The notes below the pieces were generated by a model, which saw only the letters and a list, made by a program, of their open reading frames with translations, was not told the DNA's origin and made no database searches. From contig CM062816.1 of assembly GCA_031772625.1 (NCBI GenBank), forward strand, positions 1,667,753,385 through 1,667,817,384: a DNA stretch of 64,000 bases. Direction: 5' to 3'. The stretch comes from Pinus tabuliformis. Its lineage: Eukaryota; Streptophyta; Pinopsida; Pinales; Pinaceae. The number at the start of each line of letters is the position of its first letter. Within the stretch, counting starts at the first letter, position 1. Shown here piece by piece: positions 46,715-59,077 of this stretch. Position numbers and translations under genes: made by a program.

Positions 46715-47830
46715 TTGAAGTACAATTCATATTATATTTTTATTATAAAATTTAATTTTTTTTAAAAATAAAATTATTTTACAATAAATATAAATATAGT
46801 AAAGATAAATATATAAATTTGGAAATATAATAAAGTTAATATTGAAAATTTTATCCATAATAATATAAATATATTATTATAAAAAATAATGTTTAATATT
46901 TAAATTACACTACATCCTAAACATGGATAAAAAATATCATGTTATTATTAAAATTAATATTTACATTACATTCTCTACTTAAATAATAAATATCTTCACT
47001 TTCTGATTATATAATCTAAATTTAAAAATAAATAATATAATAATACTAATGGAATACATTAAAGTGATTAAAATTTATATTATTTTTATTAAAAACAAAT
47101 TAGGTTGTTTGATCGATAGATTTTGACAAATTGATTTACAATTATTTTTATATTATTTATAAATAATGTATAATTTTGTTATTATAGATTTAGATAATTT
47201 AATATATAATTATTTTTTGGTCACATGGGTTAGTTGATACATCAATTTTTTGAGGTTGTAATATTTTCATATGATTTTTGTTTAGCATGCTCATAGCCTG
47301 TAGTATAGGTAGAAGTACACATTTTGACTAGGTCTAATAGCCTTGGCCTCTACCACATCAAGAAAATGTCAATCAAGGCCTTAAAATGTCCTTGAAATTT
47401 CTTGAAAAACTATAAGAGAATTGTGCTTTGAGTTAGTGGAATGGGTGAGTGGCCACCCATAACCACCCAAATCATCTTACAAGACAAGATTAAAGATTTA
47501 GAAGAAAAAGTAAACAATAATTTGGCAATAAATAACATGGAAAATAAATAAGATATTAAACACATCCATACAAAAATAAATAAACAAATTGAGTTATTTC
47601 ATGAACTTAAGAAAACAACTTTAAATCTCATAATTCTAATATAAAAGAGGAGGAATACCAAGGAAAATAACTACAATAAATTTATTTGTTTTTATATTTT
47701 CATATTAAATAAATTTATTTATTTTTATATTATATTTTTAAACTTATTTTTCCTCGATGATTAAAATAAATTTATTTGTTTTTTATTAAACTTATATTAT
47801 TTTTATATTTCTATGACAGTGGTTTGTAAG
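46715..47830. other. AT-rich region without gene
   Basis: Mostly A/T runs. A stretch at about 47560-47650 resembles 22070-22140 and 22740-22810 (attgagtt...cttaagaaaa), a short dispersed repeat. No coding or RNA gene seen. Confidence 0.6.
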
Positions 47831-47967
47831 AAATAAATAACATGCTATCGGGCTTTAATGGAGCAGCTGTTATATATGTTCACTTTTCGAATTTAACCTT
47901 AGCAAAATCGAACGGTAGGCATATACAGCGACCACTCAATTAAAACCCAATAGCATATTATTTATTT
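47831..47967. mobile_element. Small foldback (MITE-like) element
   Basis: Two arms of about 50 bp, 47831-47881 and 47918-47967, are imperfect inverted copies: aaataaataacatgctatcg on the left against aatagcatattatttattt on the right. They enclose about 36 bp. No coding. This is consistent with a MITE or a hairpin-forming transcript; no target duplication could be fixed. Confidence 0.6.
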
Positions 47968-48089
47968 GTTGCTATCATTATATGGTAGGTCGAGGGCCCT
48001 TTTAAGATAGCCGAGGGTTGAGGGAGCGACGACGTTGCATTATGTCCACAAATTGACCGTCAAAACTGATGTCAGAACCCATCGTCTGC

Positions 48090-48430
48090 ACTAACTATTA
48101 AACCATATCTTCTGAAATATCGTGCCCTCCACCCCATCATAATCATAACGACTTTTATAAATATGCCGCGTGAATGAAAGCCCTAAGTAGTGACGTAATC
48201 ACCACGGCCATTGTATTGGAGAAATGCCGAGCCCTACTTGATAAGCTTATCGACAGTAACCTTGGAACGTGGTAATTTTTTTACTATGAAAATATGAACA
48301 GGTTAACGTATGCCCACACGCTCATGATGATGCGTTTCCTATGTCACGCGTATTTGATGAATTTTCTGAATCACGCGATGCTTTGCTTTAATCTGAGAAA
48401 TTGTGATTTCCTCTTTATATCCATTATACT
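48090..48430. repeat. Dispersed block with TATA-like core, copy 1
   Basis: Collinear with 55500-55890. Shared pieces in order are tttataaatatg, tagtgac, cc-attg, ttggagaaatgccgagc, the atcga-agtaac-cgtggtaa segment, and the cttta...gtgatttcc end. GC is higher than its surroundings. It could be a promoter and leader duplicated with lost genes, or an unnamed repeat. Confidence 0.5.
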
Positions 48431-49140
48431 TTTCTTTAACTTTGCACACTGATTTCATTATAGTATTACTTAAAGATTGAAAGGTAAATAGGTTTGGTAG
48501 ATAATTTTATATATATATATATATAAAAGAGAGATTTATTATTGAAAATTCATGGATGGATATAGAAATATATTATTCTTTTAGGCTATGTTTGGTTGTG
48601 ATTTCATTATCTAATATTACATAAATATTAAATGGTAAATATGTTTGATAGATAATTGGGTTCAGTAAGGGTATAGATAAATTTAGAAATGTAAGAAATT
48701 TATTATTATTGGAAATTTATAAATTGATATAGAAATATATTATTGTTTAAAGCAATGTTTGATTGAAGTATATTTGTAGTAAAAACTTATATTTTTATTA
48801 TAATTTATTTTTTTTCAAAATAAAATTATTTTACAATAAATCTAAATATAATAAAGATAAATGTATAAATTTCGAAATATAAAAAATAAATATTGAAAAT
48901 TTTATTAATTAATATAGAAATATACTATTATTAAAAATAATGTTTATTTAAATTACACTACATTTTCAATAGATATAACAAATATCATGTTATTATTTCA
49001 AGTAACATTTATTTAAATTACACTACATTCTTAACATAGATAACAAATATTTTCACTTTTGATTATATAATCTAAATTTAAAAATAAATAATATATTGAT
49101 ATTAATGGAATACATTAAAGTGATTAAATTTTATATTATT
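48431..49140. other. AT-rich region without gene
   Basis: Contains loosely repeated segments of 40-90 bp (e.g. gatataga-atatatta near 48560 and 48730; ttacactacattc twice near 48960-49030). No coding seen. Confidence 0.55.
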
Positions 49141-49379
49141 TTTATTAATATCTGTGCCTTTCACCCAGTTTGCACAAACGGCACAGCCTATGGTGAGGTT
49201 CAAGGCATATTTTCATAAATTTTACATACAAGCACGCAGATACACGAATAAGGAATGACATGCGTTGCCATATATGGTCAAAGAGGATGATCTGGTAGAA
49301 GTAATATAGACATCGCCCACAGAATGGATGACTCCAATGGAGGAAGCAAGAGACAACATAACAAAAGAAGAAGAGTTGG

Positions 49380-50826
49380 ACACTTCGCACCATGGCAAAG
49401 CCACTGGAAAAGACAAGGACCAGGAAGCAAAGGAAGAGGAAGGGGAAGAATAATACCATGATGAGGACCCTCAAGGAGGTGAGGATATGACTAAGGAGAT
49501 GGAAAAGGCAGAAACAGAGAAAACTACCACAGAGAAAAGGAAGAACCAGGGAGAAGCTACCATTAAGAGCAGAAAGAAGCATATGGCAGATAAAACAAAA
49601 GCAATTACACTAATGGTTCTCACTGAAGGTGACCTGGATCAAATCTAAGACAAGGTTCACGAGAAAACAATGGAATCCTAGAATAGGGTGGAAGATCACT
49701 ATAACAATCTCATCACATATGTGCAGTAGAGTATTGCAGAGCTGAAGATTTTGGCGCAAACATCTAGACCACCAAGACAAATAGGCCAAGTACTCCATCA
49801 AGAAAGGTTGATATAAACAACATTTAGGATGAGGATAATGTGGATACCTGTCGAAGATCTATAGTTCGACTTCGCCAAAGTCAAGCCGCAAGAAAAAGGT
49901 TGGGACCATTTTGATATGAACATGGCTACACTTTCCACTCTGTTCCTACATGAATTGCACCAAGGTATCACAAATGAGCTCAAGGAGCGTGAGCATCGCA
50001 CCTTGCACTTAAACATTCAGATAGAACAAGAGTGTTCCGCACTAAAGAAACAACTTGACCAGGCCATCAAGGACAAGGAACATGCAGAGCTACAACAACA
50101 GAGACTAAAGGAGGTGTTTGAAGCCACTTGTAGGGAAGTTTTGGATATGGATGCCCATGAGGATGAATCAGTAAAAGACAAGGTCACGGAGCTCGGCGTT
50201 GCAGTCAAGGAGCAGAATGATAAAACTTTCGCACTACAATTCAAGTATGAGATGCAGATCAATGAGATGCAAATGAAATTGTAGCCAACCATGCCACTAA
50301 AAGTGCACAAACAAAGGGAGATTGACTTAAAGTATGGGATGACCAACATCTTTGCAGCATTGGCAGACTGCGGAAAATTGTTGGCCGAGAGCATGCAAAT
50401 TTGGACTTCGCTGTAGGAAGATCAAAATGTTTAGAAAATACAGGAGGAAATTCAGTAAAGGAAGCATCAATTGCAGGAGAGTCGGGTAGCTATGAAGAAT
50501 TTTCCAGTCTCACAGAGGCTTGCAAAAATTAATGGGTCAAAGGAGATACAAAATAAAATCGAAGAGTTGAAGAAGGAGGAGAAAAGTTTGATAGAAAGGA
50601 TTCAGCCTTGGCAGGATGAGGCCCTCTAGCTATCACAGGAAGTGGATGAGAAGCTTCAACAACTTCAACAAAGGGAGACAAAATTGGCAAAGAAGGCTGC
50701 AAAGCATGTCACATAAGCACTATTAGAAGTGCACAACAAGGAAAAGTAGCTGGCAAAGATTCTGCAACAATTCAATAAGGCATACAACAACATTGCGGAC
50801 AAGATCAGAGGAAAAGCAGCTGAGTG
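49380..50826 (+). pseudogene. Decayed coiled-coil protein, likely retroelement
   Basis: Across stops and one frameshift (near 49820) the plus strand reads as a highly charged protein: GKATGKDKDQEAKEEEGEE, then TKEMEKAETEKTTTEKRKNQ. Next comes a 122-codon open stretch at 49916-50284 with clear heptads (HLNIQIEQECSALKKQLDQA, KDKEHAELQQQRLKEVFEAT), and a further broken coil (IEELKKEEKSLIERIQ; VDEKLQQLQQRETKLAKKAA) to about 50826. No enzymatic motif. The long coiled coil followed by a possible LTR-like stretch suggests a Gag-like or structural protein of an LTR element. A host filament-like gene is possible. Confidence 0.5.
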
Positions 50827-51760
50827 ACTCGGGACGAGTCACATGTGAGTGTTGGAGGCTTGTTAGGCACAGCCCAACTTGGTCAAATTTTAGGCAAGGA
50901 ATATGAATTTTGTGGAGCACGCAGTAGAAAGGATGCCACAAAGTGCGAAGTGGACTGTGCAATAGAGAAGCGGAGCACAACAAGGACCACACATCAAAAT
51001 CACCGTGCAGTATATGGGCTTCGCGACGAAGCCCCTCCCTTTTTGTAAAAACATATAATATTGTAAAAGTTGAATGGTTTTAAACCATAGTCCTTGGTAT
51101 TTTGGAAACCATGGTAATGTAGCGATATAATCCCTCAATGTAATAGTATATATAGGGATGAATAATAACGAAGGAAGGCATCTATCATGTTAGATCCAAA
51201 ACTGTGTTGTATGCTTGTATATTTGTGACCTGTACTTCGAGAAAGGGTCAAGGATCCACAACTGAGTGCGCAAAGGCCTGGATCAGTGTGAAGACAACCT
51301 GCAACTATGTGCGCAAGTGAAGAATTGTTGTTGTACCAAATTATCTATTATAAGCAACAATCCCTGTGGATGTAGTCCCACATTGGGATGTACCACAGTA
51401 AAATCTGTGTCTCCATGTGGTTTTCTTATTATCTGCACTTTATTTTAGTACTGTGAATTTTTTGTATGTTTATAACATGTTTAAATGATGAATGTAATTC
51501 TGCGAAGTAATATATAAGTTTGAAGTATTTCATGAATGCGAAGTAGTTTATAAGTGTTAAAGCATAAGAAAATACAAAATTGCTACATCGCAACATCCCT
51601 TAAGGCTGCAGAAACCTGGTTATGCAACCACCCATAGTCACTTTGGGTGAGACTGCGACTTGCTTGTAGGTCGTTGCTGAAAGGGCCAGTGATTGAGGGT
51701 TTTGTTGGTGCACAGTAAAATCCGAACCTAGGTCAGCACAACCTAAGCCAACAAAGGAGT
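50827..51760 (+). other. Possible LTR-like stretch after coiled-coil gene
   Basis: No protein. The segment tccctgtggatgtagtccca...ttgggatgtaccac...aaaatctgtgtc at about 51350-51412 resembles the R/U5 parts of plant copia-type LTRs. I found no second copy in the window to prove an LTR. Confidence 0.25.
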
Positions 51761-52165
51761 CTTAGATCATCTCGTGAAACTAATAAAGGAAGAGTTGTTG
51801 ACTGGCTTTTGCCCTAGATAAGGGTTTTACCATGGATCTCTGCCTACATCTGGTGTCTTTGATCTTCGTGTTATGGTCTTTAGTAATTGTGTGATGAACT
51901 AAGTTAAAATAAGAATATCACAAGTAATTATCATTATAAAGAAAATATTTCTGCCTTTATGATTTTCCAACATCCCATAGTGCTAAATAATTCTAGAAAT
52001 TTCTCCCTGCATTGTAAAAAGTATTTAATGGCAAGGGAAAACTATGCTCCAATTTTTTTTTGCATTTTCTTCATTAAAGTGTGTGCTTTTTCATTCCTTC
52101 AATCAAAACAATTGATTTTATGAGCTTTGGTGCAATGCAATCAAGGTTGAACCTCACAAAAATCA

Positions 52166-52445
52166 ATGGCCTTGATTGCATTAGACCAAATCCCTTCACA
52201 TTTTCCAAGATATGGATTTGGTCTAATGTGATTGAAGTTGTTGATTTTTCATTAAAACCAACTGCCTTGATCACATAGGATCAAAACCCTTCACATTTCT
52301 CAATAGATGTCCTTGGTCCAATGTGATCAAGCCAATTGATTTATCATTAAAAAGAATAACCTTGATCACATTAAACCAAAGTCCTTCACATTTCCTGAGA
52401 GTTTTCTTTGATTGGATGTGATTAAGAACATCCCACAGGACCAAA
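52166..52445. repeat. Tandem array of three stem-loops
   Basis: Three diverged units of about 90-105 bp, each an inverted repeat around a loop containing tccttcacatttc or cccttcacattt. The best stem is ttagaccaaatcc (about 52182) with ggatttggtctaa (about 52212). The second pairs ttgatcacat with atgtgatcaa, and the third gatcacatt with ggatgtgatt. Boundaries are read by eye. Confidence 0.7.
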
Positions 52446-52879
52446 ACCATCTCTATTAAATGTGAGAAGCTTTAATAATATGTGATTAAAACCATTAATT
52501 TTTATTAACAACTTTAATCTAAACAATTTATATAACAATTTTTTATTCTACATATTAATTTAACAATTTTTAAAATTAAATAAATATCATTGTAAAGTTG
52601 TTAATTCTAAAATTATTAATGTATTAAGATTTTAAGATAAAAGCAAGTAAATGTCTATTAAATTTAACCCCTAATTCTTACAATTACATCATGTCTTTTG
52701 TGATTAGTGAATGTTGAGTTGGTATTCAATTGGTTTGGTCAATAGCAATAGTTAAAAGCCTTTTTTTGTACCAATTCTGCAGCACATATTTGAGAGGTCC
52801 CAAGCTCACATTATCACCCTGGATTTCCTTAGTAAATTGCGCTTTTTATATCTAGCCACAGTTTCACCGTGGATTTTTT

Positions 52880-53155
52880 GTGAACTTGGTCACACTTGCC
52901 AAAGTTGTGAGCACGGGACGGGGTGTGGATCCTAAAATATGGGGGATGGTGATGGTGGAAGATCTGTTCAAGAACATAATCAGGAGGAAGGAAATTAAAG
53001 TTAAGAGCAAAGATGGACCTACTAGTGATATTGATATTGATGTCAAGGATGATGAGCCAGTGACACCAATAGGTAAAATGTTTCTACAACCTACCTGGAA
53101 TACTATTGTTTATGGTACAATTTACTTGAGCACTAAAGTGGTCATGAGTAAATAG
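52880..53155 (+). pseudogene. Unrecognised fragment, weak acyltransferase resemblance
   Basis: A 91-codon open frame with coding-like composition. The segment DDEPVTPIGKMFLQPTWNTI loosely recalls the N-terminus of plant wax-ester-synthase/DGAT (WSD) proteins, where a DEP-TP-G-LF motif occurs, but the His-rich active site is absent. A second frame at 53183-53473 (HSLHVHLDPLLVIEQIEVIK) follows after a stop. Either a captured exon or chance; the family call is tentative. Confidence 0.25.
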
Positions 53156-54059
53156 GAAAGCGCTTCGAGAGAGCCGACGCTTTTGGTCATCAACATATTT
53201 CCCTTTGATGCACAAGTTATTGAGACCCTGAGGTTAGGAAAAAGAGAAATATGTAATGTCATCAATGTCACCAAAGGCAATCATTCTCTCCATGTCCATC
53301 TTGACCCACTCCTTGTCATTGAGCAAATAGAGGTGATAAAGATGGAAGAATTTAATGCAGAAGAATATAGAAGTATCAGCCTAGGTTTTTCAAATCTGAA
53401 ATACCTGCCAGATTTAATAATTTTTGCAACTATAACACCCATTTCAATCATTTTATCATATTTGCAACTCTAATACATATTTCAATCATTTTATCATATA
53501 ATGTTGATGGACTTACAAAATTCAAATCACTTTGTAATGAGTAATTTCCCTATCAAATTCCATCCTTGCTTGGAGCTTGTAGAGAAACACAAACGAAGCA
53601 GTGGTTGCAGGTGTTGCTCAAGAGCATGGATTGAAAAATGCAACATGTAAGCCCTAGAGAACGGTCATGTGGCACATCCTTAATAGATGAAAAAGGATCC
53701 CTTAGTACGGATCCCAAATCCCTCTCAATTTCAGTAAAAAACAAAGATTCTTTTTCTTTATTATAGTGAATCAGTAATTTATTGAAGTAATATAGACAAG
53801 ATTATATCAATAATTTATTGCTTAACAAACCATATCTATAATAACATATGATTTAACAAAATGCAAACATATTTCTTAAATTTGAATTTGGATGAAAAAC
53901 GAATCATGCTCTCACCAACTCAAATTAGTAACTTTATTTAATTCTCATCCTAAACATCGAATAAAATTGAAAGGATACACAAAATTAACATGACCCCTAG
54001 GCAAGCATGACACGCACAAATTCACTGAAATGCAAGTGATATGCCTCACGACGATAAGC

Positions 54060-54215
54060 CCGCCCATCCGTTGCTTAAGAGGATCTGTGAGAGTGCAGAT
54101 GCATTTAGTTAGATGACGGTAAAAAGGAGGTGTCGCGCCGAAAGGTCACTTTTATAAGTTATTCTCGCTTTACTTTCGGAAATAAATTCCCATCGTTCTT
54201 GGTTTTCCATATTAT
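54060..54215. repeat. Dispersed repeat block, copy 2
   Basis: Diverged copy of 20310-20480 (landmark gatctgtgagagtgcagatgc). More GC-rich than its flanks. Confidence 0.6.
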
Positions 54216-54697
54216 CAGGTCGGGATATCGATAGGCGCTTTGTAAGGAAAGAGCTTTGCTTAAAAATTGATGGATGGATATAAAGTATGGTGTTTACTCA
54301 ATTGTTAATATCAAAGGTAGAGTTAAAATTAAAATATAAGTGATAGGGAGTCTTAAAATATTTTATTTATATAAAATTAAATGTAAACGACATATTATTT
54401 TTTAATAAATCAATATTTAAATATAAATTTGTATAGATTTCTTTAATATTAAAAATCGAGTATCAAATTATTGAATTATTAGGGATGAAATTTATTGAGT
54501 ACAAGTTTTTTTTTTAACATGTAAAATTTGAAATAAGGTTTATACTTCTTTTAACATGTAAAATTTGAAATAAGGTTTATACTTTTCGATTTGATTTTTC
54601 TTAATAAATAATTTAATTGTAATTTTTTTTAAAAGATTTTTTTTTAAATTATATTTTAAATTTTTGAGTCAAGAATTTAAAATGTGATTTATTGGAA

Positions 54698-54733
54698 TAT
54701 ATATATATATATATGTGTGTGTGTGAGAGAGAA
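54698..54733. repeat. Compound microsatellite (AT)n(GT)n(GA)n
   Basis: atatatat, then gtgtgtgtgt, then gagagaga in direct succession. Confidence 0.95.
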
Positions 54734-55490
54734 ATAACATTCTCTCTTCTTAAAATAGTTTAATTGCAATTTTTTTAAGAGAATTTTTTTTAGGTAAATG
54801 ACATTTTAAATTCTTAAATTAAGAATTTGAAATTTGATTTATTTGAAGATTTATTTTTCTTAATCAACATGAATCACAAAAATAGTTTACAATCTCAAAT
54901 ACATTTTTTTTTTTTTTTCAATTGCTTTATATAATAATCTATAGTAATATTGAAATAGTTAAAGCATTTTTCTTTACATATATCAAAATAATTTTTTTAA
55001 TAATATATTTTTAAATACACTAACGGAAGTCGTGTTTAAAGTTGAGTACCCTTGTTATAGTTAGGTGTCGTCAAATTTGTATGGATAGTCAAATGTCAGT
55101 GGAATTTTATTTTTTTATTTTTTAATTTTTAATTTGATAATAAATTTGTTTGAATTTTGTTTTTAATAATAGAAATGAATTGAATTTTGTTCAGTACTAT
55201 CAGAAATTTAAGCACTAAAAATTTTGAAATTTGAAAATTGTAATTTAAATTTCTAAAAATTTCCACTATATTTGATTAAAATAGCCAAAATTTTCGTTTC
55301 ATTATTTTAAACTTAAATTTGAAATCTCGTTAAACTAATACATTATAAATATTAAAATGAATTTTAATAATAAATTTGAAACCTCATTAGACTAACCGGT
55401 TATGGATATTAAAATCCAATTAGAACTGCAATCTGCCCATTTTTCTAATTTAACGGTTGAAGTACAATAGCATTATGGCCTTAATAGTTT
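54734..55490. other. AT-rich region without gene
   Basis: A/T-dominated, with a short duplication (aacatgtaaaatttgaaataa) just upstream at about 54516-54580 and the phrase aaacctcattaga-taa repeated at 55320-55400. No coding seen. Confidence 0.55.
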
Positions 55491-55499
55491 GAAATTAGC

Positions 55500-55890
55500 G
55501 TTGATTATAGTGCCTTCAGCCCCCACCATAGCAGGTTTTATAAATATGCATGTACTAGCCAAGGGACTCAAATTTGTGAACGCCCAAATACCGTTGGGTA
55601 GTCATGGGACTTCAATGCGGGTGGTACTCAAGTGGAAAAAAACATACGCAAATTGCGGTGTGAGTGAAAACCGTAAATAGTGACCTCATCAGCACGCCCA
55701 TTGCCTTGGAGAAATGCCGAGCGTCAGGCAAAACCCTGCGCAATAACCTCATCGATAGTAACACGTAACGTGGTAAAATTTAACACACGCCCAGCGTGAT
55801 CCGTTTCATAGAGCAGGAGTTTATGATAAATTTTGTGAAGCACCTGATGCCTCGCTTTAATATATGCCATTGTAATTTCCTTTTTAAATC
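55500..55890. repeat. Dispersed block with TATA-like core, copy 2
   Basis: Diverged copy of 48090-48430, with ttttataaatatgc at about 55537 and ttggagaaatgccgagc at about 55706. It ends where LINE 55891-58985 is inserted. The 63-codon plus frame at 55489-55680 falls inside it and is not shared as protein. Confidence 0.5.
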
Positions 55891-58800
55891 TTTTTTTTTA
55901 AGAAAGAAAATCATGATATTATATTGAGGATATATAAACAAAATGTTCAGATAGTTCTGAAAGAGTTGGATGAACTCCTGAATACTACCGATAAGCAGCA
56001 TCTCAAACCAGGAAGAGCAGATTACCATCATGTAATATGAGCATGTTCACAACATTATCAGAAGGAAGCAAAATCCATTGCACCATTCAGCTGATTGGAA
56101 GATAAAGAGCAGAGATGGAAGAGAGAACAAATTTGGCAGAGAAAGAAGAATCCTCAAAATTTTTTAGGTTCCTCCACCTCCAAAGTGACCATAAGGTGAT
56201 GGGAAGAATGGGTCGGAGAGTCTTTTGGCGCCCCCACCAAGCAAACGCTGCATCAACAGAGATGAAGTTAAGATGTTGAAAAGAAAAAAACTGAGCAAGG
56301 TCATACCAGATTTGTTGAGAGACAGAGCATTTGAAGAAGAGGTGGTAGTTTGTCTTCTCCTCCATATTGCAGAGAGCACATCTACTGGGGCCGTGCCATG
56401 ATCACCTCCTCATGGAGTCCCAAGATAAATTCTTGTTGAAAAGCACCAACCAGGAGAATAAGATAACTTTGAGGGGGCATCCAAGCTTCCACCAGAAGAC
56501 TGGAAAGCGCTGTTTGGAGGAAATGTTTGTAGAAATGAGATCAGAGTAAATATCCTTTACATTTGCATGAGAGACAGAGAAGGGAAGGGACCAGATCAGG
56601 TGGTCATCATTTGAGGATCGCTGTATGCCTCCCTGCTGGAGAGAGGAAGATAGATCGGTCCAAAGAGGGAGCAAGTCTATTGGAAGACCAATATCATCAG
56701 CATCCCGAAGCATGGGCGAAGGGCCACACCAATCCTTTATGATACGGTTCCATGTGAAGTAGCCAGATCTGCGGAGGAAAAAAAGAAGTGGGGGAGGAAA
56801 CTGTAACGTTCCCCTGAATCCAGCGAAGGAGTCCAGGCCTATGATAATCTTTCTGCCTGTGAAGATTTTCCATTTTAGATTGCTGAGAAAATATCGCTGG
56901 ACCCTTCTAAAACTGAGCCATATGGCGGAGCCCTGTTGGATGCCAATAGAATCAAATCTGAACCAGAATTCAATGCCCCTGCCTCTTTGATATTTCTGAC
57001 GAATGATGTCGCTCCATGGATTGGTACCAAAAATACCCCTCCAAAGGGATTTACAGATAAGAGCAGCCCCAAAAGTTTTAATGTTCAGAATGCCCCATCC
57101 ATCAGAATTTTTTGGTAATGAGAGAAGGTCCAGCTTTGCGAGATGAATTTTCCTACGCTCGACATTGGCTCCCCATATAAAGCTTGATATAATCCTGTTG
57201 ATAGCTTGGATAATGCAAGACGGGAGGAGGAAGAGGTGACCCCAGAAGACTGAAAGCTGGGATAGGACCGATTTGACGAGAACAACCCTGCCTCCTAAAG
57301 AGAGGGTGCAGAAACTCCAGAGAGCGAGCTTATTGAGAAAATGATCTACGAGCCAGCGCCAGTCCGACGACTTGTAGGAACGACCTTTTAATCTGAACCC
57401 AAGATACTTGATTCCATCTGAAAGAGGCTTATATTGAATGTCGAAGAGTTGGGATATCCAGCAAATGAGGTCATCATCAGCTCCATTATGGTAGAGAATT
57501 GTTTTAGCTTTGTTGATGGCAAGCCCCGAAGCTTTGTGAAAGCGATCCAGGATGGATTTTATGCATAGCCAAGAAGCCTTTGAGAGCATAGCAAATAAGA
57601 GCACATCGTCGACAAAGAGGTTGTGCGACATATTGATGTTCTTGCAGATCCTTATCGGTAAGAGTTCTTTCAGTGCCACAGCACGATTGATATGAAGACT
57701 CATGGCATCGATAGCAAGGATAAAGAGGAGGGGGGACAGAGGGCATCCTTGCCGGAGGCCCCTTTCAGCCTTGAAGAAAGGGGAAGGCCGTCCATTCACC
57801 AGTATTGCATAGTTAACATTTTCAATGCATCCCATAATCCAGCAGATGACAGCAGGAGATAATCCTATTTTGGCAAGGAGGCATTGAAGATATCCCCAGT
57901 CGATAACATCGAAAGCCCGCTGCAGGTCAATCTTCAGGATGGCTGCTTTGGTGTTATTGACGGCAATGGAATGGAGGCATTCCTGAGTGGAGGCCACAGC
58001 ATCATGGATGTCTCGTCCCTTAAGGAAAGCATGTTGGTTTGGAGAAAGATACCGGGCCAGTGATCCCTTTATTCTAAGTGCAATGATTTTTGTGATGATC
58101 TTGAAAGAGATGTTGCAAAGGGAGATAGGGCGAAATCGAAGAAGGATTCAGGCTCATCCTTTTGGGGAATGAGGGCAATGAGAGTGGAAGAGGTTAGGCT
58201 GGGGATTTGACCAGATAGTCTGGAGGCCTGAACCATGCTTAGCAAATCTTTTTTAAAGAGGTCAAAGAAGTGAGTAAGGAAATCAATAGTCCAGCCGTCC
58301 AGTCTGGGGGCTTTGTCCTTTTTGAATGATTTCATGGCATTGAGGAGTTCATTCTCATCAACAGGACGGAAAATTTCCTCATTCATATCGTGATCAAACA
58401 TCACAGGCATTGGGTCAATCCCCCATCGGATATCACTGAAAGCAATATCGTTTGTTCTGCTATACTGATTTTTGAAAAAACTTACCGCGAGCCGAGTGAT
58501 GTCCTCCTGCGAGACAGCCTCATTCCCCTGTTCATCCTTGATTTTCCAAATGAAGTTCCTCTCTCTTCTAGCATTGGCAAACTTGTGGAAGAATTTTGTG
58601 TTTTTGTCACCTAGTTCAAGCCAAGTGGCACGGCTTTTGAGCCTCCATTTTTCTTCGTCCTGTTTTAATAAGCAGAAACTTCTCTTCTCCAGAGCTCTGA
58701 TACAGGCTTTCCTCTCAAGAGAGCAGGAGGAAAAATCAGTGGATTCCATAATGGACTCCAATTCTTGTTGAACCCGATTTAGGTCCGCCCTGTCTTCCTG

Positions 58801-58985
58801 GTGTCTTTGGAATTGCCACTTTTTTACCAAGTCCCTGAGCTCGGATAGTTTTTCCCTGAAAGAGGAAAAAATGAATTTTGTTTTCTCCCGGTCCTTTATT
58901 TCTTTCCATGCTGTCTGAACAAAAAGATTAAAGACAGGGTTCAGGAGGAGACTGTTATCAAACTTGAAAGAGTAGCCTCTAACAA
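55891..58985 (-). mobile_element. 5'-truncated plant LINE
   Basis: Minus-strand LINE with a 9-A tail at 55891-55900, retaining only the ORF2 linker, RT, connection and zinc-finger region. The endonuclease and ORF1 are absent: protein homology stops at about 58985. That is typical of incomplete target-primed reverse transcription. No target duplication resolved. It differs in sequence from the full-length LINE at 38294-44806 and from the plus-strand LINE, so three LINE lineages occur here. Confidence 0.85.
56087..58980 (-). pseudogene. LINE ORF2 fragment: RT and zinc-finger region
   Basis: The linker (58069-58980) reads SRATWLELGDKNTKFFHKFA and KSFKKDKAPRLDGWTIDFLT; the family has APG-DG, here APRLDG. 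After a frameshift near 58100, 531 codons (56402-57997) are open: KIDLQRAFDVIDWGYLQCLL, GLRQGCPLSPLLFILAIDAM, active site LFVDDVLLF, then the thumb and connection (SFIWGANVERRKIHLAKLDL). The zinc-finger/RVT segment NYHLFFKCSVSQQIWYDL follows at 56087-56365 after a stop. The active-site Asp pair is intact. It is the least damaged RT in the window, but it has no start or endonuclease. Confidence 0.9.
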
Positions 58986-59077
58986 TGTAAACTTTGAAAC
59001 GGGAACTATAAACTCAAAACGGGAACTCTGGCCCAAAAACCCCAAAAAAACCACAAAAACAGTGCTCAAAACGAAAA

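Noticed and set aside
55489..55680. 63-codon plus-strand frame
   Set aside because: Falls in a dispersed repeat block whose other copy (48090-48430) does not keep the frame.
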